NCBI GenBank assembly: GCA_019894655.1
Contig: JAGXNZ010000027.1
Span: forward strand, 1 to 7,369
DNA from: Promethearchaeota archaeon
Lineage (GTDB): Archaea; Asgardarchaeota; Lokiarchaeia; Sigynarchaeales; SOKP01
Direction of reading: 5' to 3'
Length of the DNA stretch: 7,369 bases
Positions 4,797-7,369 of the stretch are shown one piece after another (the stretch's first letter is position 1; each line of letters opens with the position of its first letter). The notes under the pieces are model-generated. The model ran no database searches. It was not told the DNA's origin and worked only from the letters and a program-made list of their open reading frames with translations. The translations under genes were made by a program, and so were the position numbers.

Positions 4797-5677
4797 CACA
4801 AATTTTCACTTTTTAAAGGCATTCCATTCAACGTCACATATTCTTTCTGTTTTGGTTTCCGCTCTCTATATGGATTTTTAATATCTTGAATCTTTCTTGC
4901 AAAAGTCATATAACCCGTATGACCAATCATTCTTACTTCGGGATGAGTCGCATTACTTTTAACCTGATATTTCCTTTTTATTAATTCGTAAGTATTTATC
5001 TCGTAAAATTCGTTCTCCCTCAGTGCAAAAGTTGTTTTTTTCACTTGCTCTATCGCTGGCGAAAACGATACTAAAGTTCCACTGAGTTTGAGATATTCCT
5101 TAATTTTCTTAATCGCCATCCAGGGTTGCGGCATATCTAAAACAACAGAGTCAACATTTTCATGTCCTAGGTCGTCAATTAATATGTCACCATATTGAAT
5201 CGATACAAAATCGCTTAATCCCGCCTTAAGAACGTTGTTTTTAGCCTTTCTTAAACTTTGTTTTCTCACATCGTACGAAAAGATGTGCCCATCCGGTCTA
5301 ACATAATTACCTAAAATACATGTTAATGCCCCAGACCCACAACCAGCCTCAATAACTACGCTTCCAGGGCTAATCCCAGTATACATTAAAATTAATCCTG
5401 CATCTTCTGGATATATTATTTGAGTTTTACGACTCATATGAATTACATAATCAGAAGGCAATGGCTTAAGAATATAGAACTTATATCCTTGAGATTCGTA
5501 GGGCTGAGAGAATATTACAGAACCGAAAGGTTTGCCTATAACATCATTAAATTTCACTGTTCCTTTATGAGTTTGAAATTCTCTTCCTTCTTCTACCTTT
5601 ACTAACCATTTCCTTCTACTATCAAGAATTAAATAAATTAAATCGTTTGGTTTTATCAAACCTTCTTCCATTTTCAT
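4796..5677 (-). CDS. trmI: tRNA (adenine-N1)-methyltransferase TrmI
   Basis: TrmI uses SAM to make m1A in the T-loop; archaeal forms modify positions 57 and 58. Counting from the ATG at 5677, the N-terminal beta domain has HKGTVKFNDVIGKPFGS (37-53). KTQIIYPEDA (84-93) leads into the Rossmann fold. SAM motif I is IEAGCGSGALT (109-119), the SYD acidic turn has D136, and LDMPQPW has the catalytic D181. The C-terminal part ends in RMIGHTGYMTFARK, a strong family mark. The length (293) is slightly above that of short archaeal homologues owing to a basic tail rich in Lys and Arg (KNPYRERKPKQKE). The start is uncertain among GTG 5680, ATG 5677 and ATG 5671; a GTGAT string 4 nt before 5671 could be its Shine-Dalgarno sequence. 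First gene of the operon with the tRNA-binding protein. Confidence 0.95.
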   Translation of the reverse strand: MKMEEGLIKPNDLIYLILDSRRKWLVKVEEGREFQTHKGTVKFNDVIGKPFGSVIFSQPYESQGYKFYILKPLPSDYVIHMSRKTQIIYPEDAGLILMYTGISPGSVVIEAGCGSGALTCILGNYVRPDGHIFSYDVRKQSLRKAKNNVLKAGLSDFVSIQYGDILIDDLGHENVDSVVLDMPQPWMAIKKIKEYLKLSGTLVSFSPAIEQVKKTTFALRENEFYEINTYELIKRKYQVKSNATHPEVRMIGHTGYMTFARKIQDIKNPYRERKPKQKEYVTLNGMPLKSENL

Positions 5678-5843
5678 CACTTCTAATAAATTTGTATTTT
5701 TTTAAAGCAGTTATAGTTTGTTTAATAAATTTGCAGAGATATTTTTACAAAATTGTAATTTTTTTTCACGAGTTCGGAAAAGATAAGCGAAAATATAAAA
5801 TATATGATATATTGAAATACTCAATCATTGTTATGCAACCTTT

Positions 5844-5853
5844 TTTATAAATA
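5844..5853 (+). promoter_or_regulatory. TATA box of the coiled-coil gene
   Basis: TTTATAAATA is centred about 25 nt before the ATG at 5873, so transcription would start at or next to the start codon, giving a leaderless mRNA. There is no Shine-Dalgarno sequence before this ATG, which fits. The 195-bp divergent spacer between trmI and this gene otherwise shows only AT-rich sequence. Confidence 0.5.
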
Positions 5854-5872
5854 CTCGTTAATGAATTAATCT

Positions 5873-6799
5873 ATGAGTAGAGCAAACACAAATACCCCTC
5901 AAACTTCAAGAAATTCCTTTAAAGACCTGCAACTTCAAATTGAAGAATTTAGACAAAAACGGGATGATTTAAACAAAAAAACTAAGGATTACATCAGTAA
6001 ATTACAAACTATTGATACTGAAATTGACAATTATTTAAACATCGCCAAACAAGACTACAAAAAAAAAAGGGATTATTGGAATATCAAGGTAAAAAAACTA
6101 AAAGACAAAAAAAATGAGTATAAAGAGATTTTAGATAAATTTATTGATGTAAAAAAAGAAATTCTTAAAAAGAGTAAAAAAGGTAGTGAACCGAAAAATT
6201 TCATATCCGTCCGACAAATAGAGAAGAAGATTGATAATCTAGAAAGGAGGATTGAAATCGAAAATTTAGATATAGTAGAAGAAAACGCTATGGTCGATCA
6301 AATAAGAGACTTAGCGATGATTAAACAAGATTTTTTAGCTGAACAACAAAACAGTGATCTAGTTAAAATTGAACGTAAGATTCAAATTGTTCGAATTAAC
6401 TTAAACAAGATTTATGAGCAACTAACTAAATGGTCAAATAAATCTCAAGATTATCACTCTAAAATGCTTCAAAATTATCAAACTGTTAACGAGCTAAGAG
6501 AGGAAAAGAAAAGTCTTGAAGAAAATTTGATTGAAAATAAAAAAGCTGCTGACGCTTACCATGAAAAATTCCTTCGCGTTATGAATAAGAGGAAAAAAGA
6601 ATCTAAAGGAAAACAACCTAATTATTCTTCCAAAAAACCAAAATACACTAGAAAACCGCTCACACATAGAAATGCTGAGCTTGAAAAATTGAAACAAGAC
6701 AAACTAGCTACTGCCCTTGAAAAACAAAAAGCAGGCAGAAAATTAAACTTGTTTGAAGCTAGACTAATCCTTGAGAGCTCTAAGGAATACAACGGATAA
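5873..6799 (+). CDS. COG1340-type archaeal coiled-coil protein (distantly Bfr1-like)
   Basis: The 308-residue protein is almost entirely coiled coil and very rich in Lys, Glu, Asn and Gln. The first coil covers about 15-100, a break follows at SKKGSEPKNF (101-110), and the second coil covers about 113-238. The second coil opens with the RQIEKKIDNLERRIEIE block (114-130), followed by MVDQIRDL (140-147). These and the later KKAADAYHEKFLRVM (223-237) match the archaeal COG1340 family. A basic linker (KRKKESKGKQPNYSSKKPK, 239-257) and two short helices end the protein, the last with GRKLNLFEARLILE (288-301). There is no signal peptide or membrane segment. The COG1340 group resembles the eukaryotic polysome-associated protein Bfr1; a ribosome or mRNA link is inference. 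Start ATG 5873 is preceded by a well-placed TATA box. A generic SMC-like coil is the alternative reading. Confidence 0.82.
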   Translation: MSRANTNTPQTSRNSFKDLQLQIEEFRQKRDDLNKKTKDYISKLQTIDTEIDNYLNIAKQDYKKKRDYWNIKVKKLKDKKNEYKEILDKFIDVKKEILKKSKKGSEPKNFISVRQIEKKIDNLERRIEIENLDIVEENAMVDQIRDLAMIKQDFLAEQQNSDLVKIERKIQIVRINLNKIYEQLTKWSNKSQDYHSKMLQNYQTVNELREEKKSLEENLIENKKAADAYHEKFLRVMNKRKKESKGKQPNYSSKKPKYTRKPLTHRNAELEKLKQDKLATALEKQKAGRKLNLFEARLILESSKEYNG

Positions 6800-6820
6800 C
6801 CACTATTATTGATTATTAAA

Positions 6821-6836
6821 TTGTTTTTAAAATTTT
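6821..6836 (+). terminator. T-rich candidate terminator after the coiled-coil gene
   Basis: TTGTTTTTAAAATTTT begins 21 bp after the TAA of the coiled-coil gene. It fits archaeal T-run termination but could equally be ordinary AT-rich spacer. Confidence 0.3.
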
Positions 6837-7052
6837 GAAAGAAAATATAGCTTTGTTACAGTATAAAATATCGCTTTAATGCGAATTATAAAATAAAACT
6901 CACTATTTCCTCTAAAAAAATCCCTTTAAATAACATTAAATTTTACCTACTACACTTCTGGCAACCTAGGAATTTGTCAAAAGGTTTAAAACCATTGGAA
7001 TTTTATTTCATTTTAAGAATTGAAATTAAAATAGAGAATGTGTTGATTTTTT

Positions 7053-7369
7053 TTGAATAAGAAAGTAGAAGAAATTAGAAACCTCCTCATCGAGCATAAT
7101 GATTTGTTCAGTAAATCAATCCCACTTATCGCATCAGAAAATATAACCAGCCCCGCTGTAGATGAAGCCTGTAATAGTGATTTCTCTCACAGATACGCAG
7201 AGGGATGGGTTGGACAGCGAGTTTATGCTGGATGTAAGTATATTGATTTAGTTGAAGATATATGTATGGAGCTTGCAAAAGAGTATTTTAAGTGCGTCCA
7301 CGCAGATGTACGTCCCATTTCTGGAGTTGTAGCAAATTTAGCTATGTATAATGCGTTTACATCAGCAAA
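7053..7369 (+). CDS. glyA: Serine hydroxymethyltransferase, archaeal type (3' partial)
   Basis: GlyA is a PLP enzyme that interconverts serine and glycine and passes a one-carbon unit to a pterin carrier. About 105 residues are present before the window ends. IPLIASENITSPAV (about 23-36) is the family N-terminal signature. SHRYAEGWVGQRVYAGCKYID (positions about 44-64) is the substrate-pterin loop in its archaeal form. ADVRPISGVVANLAMYNAF (about 83-101) leads into the PLP-binding large domain; the PLP lysine lies beyond the edge. The start is taken as TTG 7053-7055 because an in-frame TGA lies at 7044-7046 and no in-frame ATG follows before the conserved region. No clear Shine-Dalgarno sequence is seen. 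Duplicate TATAAAAT strings at 6862-6869 and 6887-6894 in the 253-bp spacer are possible but distant promoter elements. Confidence 0.95.
   Translation, partial: MNKKVEEIRNLLIEHNDLFSKSIPLIASENITSPAVDEACNSDFSHRYAEGWVGQRVYAGCKYIDLVEDICMELAKEYFKCVHADVRPISGVVANLAMYNAFTSA

Noticed and set aside
4654..4881. Plus-strand open frame of 75 codons across the trmI/tRNA-binding gene junction
   Set aside because: Antisense to two well-supported coding regions.
5420..5605. Plus-strand open frame of 61 codons within trmI
   Set aside because: Antisense to the N-terminal domain of TrmI; no features of its own.
5684..5733. Direct repeat TAATAAATTTG at 5684-5694 and 5723-5733
   Set aside because: Eleven bases of pure AT-type sequence in an AT-rich spacer; likely chance.
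5647..5850. Plus-strand open frame of 67 codons over the trmI start and the divergent spacer
   Set aside because: Begins opposite trmI and runs through the AT-rich promoter region; the hydrophobic product looks like translated T-rich spacer.
6494..6697. Minus-strand open frame of 67 codons inside the coiled-coil gene
   Set aside because: Phe-rich product is the antisense of Lys/Glu-rich coiled-coil codons.
6862..6894. Two TATAAAAT copies and a TCGC/GCGA hairpin upstream of glyA
   Set aside because: The stem is only 4 bp and the TATA-like strings are about 160-190 nt from the glyA start; too weak for a riboswitch or a firm promoter call.
1..7369. Search for tRNA, rRNA, CRISPR array, prophage or defence genes
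   Set aside because: No spacer holds a cloverleaf-like or conserved rRNA sequence, no regularly spaced repeats exceed two copies, and no integrase, transposase, Cas or toxin-like protein is seen.

Overview
The window looks like a chromosomal segment of an AT-rich archaeon, most likely an Asgard archaeon (Lokiarchaeia-like). The evidence is an archaeal-type tryptophanyl-tRNA synthetase, archaeal TrmI, archaeal serine hydroxymethyltransferase, a COG1340-type coiled-coil protein, TATA-box-like elements close to start codons, TTG starts, and above all a full-length GTPase resembling eukaryotic RagA/Gtr1. The lineage call is inference from gene content; no rRNA or other marker is present.

Layout, left to right. 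Bases 2-136 hold the 3' end of an isoprenylcysteine-methyltransferase-like gene. A short spacer follows with two copies of a 16-bp direct repeat; the second copy supplies the stop codon of msrB (270-680, minus). After a 224-bp promoter spacer comes trpS (905-1993, plus), convergent with the Rag/Gtr1-like GTPase gene (2001-2936, minus). The next spacer holds the GTPase promoter and a nested hairpin that abuts the ribosome binding site of a 73-codon gene with a TTG start (3190-3411, plus). Next are yjbQ/UPF0047 (3518-3940, minus), divergent from an unrecognised 139-codon gene (4041-4460, plus). That gene's stop codon directly abuts the stop of a minus-strand pair: trmI (4796-5677) followed by a stand-alone MetRS-beta-type tRNA-binding protein (4461-4796), joined by a TGATG overlap. 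Divergent from trmI is a 308-residue coiled-coil protein (5873-6799, plus). After a 253-bp spacer the window ends inside glyA (from 7053, plus).

Functionally this is mostly housekeeping: tRNA charging (TrpRS), tRNA modification (TrmI), tRNA binding (MetRS-beta-like), a coiled-coil protein of the ribosome/mRNA-associated Bfr1-like group, one-carbon metabolism (GlyA) and oxidative-damage repair (MsrB). I see no phage, defence island, CRISPR array, rRNA or tRNA gene. No new multi-gene system is evident. The points most worth a second look are the single-chain Rag-like GTPase with an Arf-like P-loop, the altered HIGH/KMSKS signatures of TrpRS, the hairpin at the 73-codon gene, and the transposon-end-like repeats at the end of msrB.
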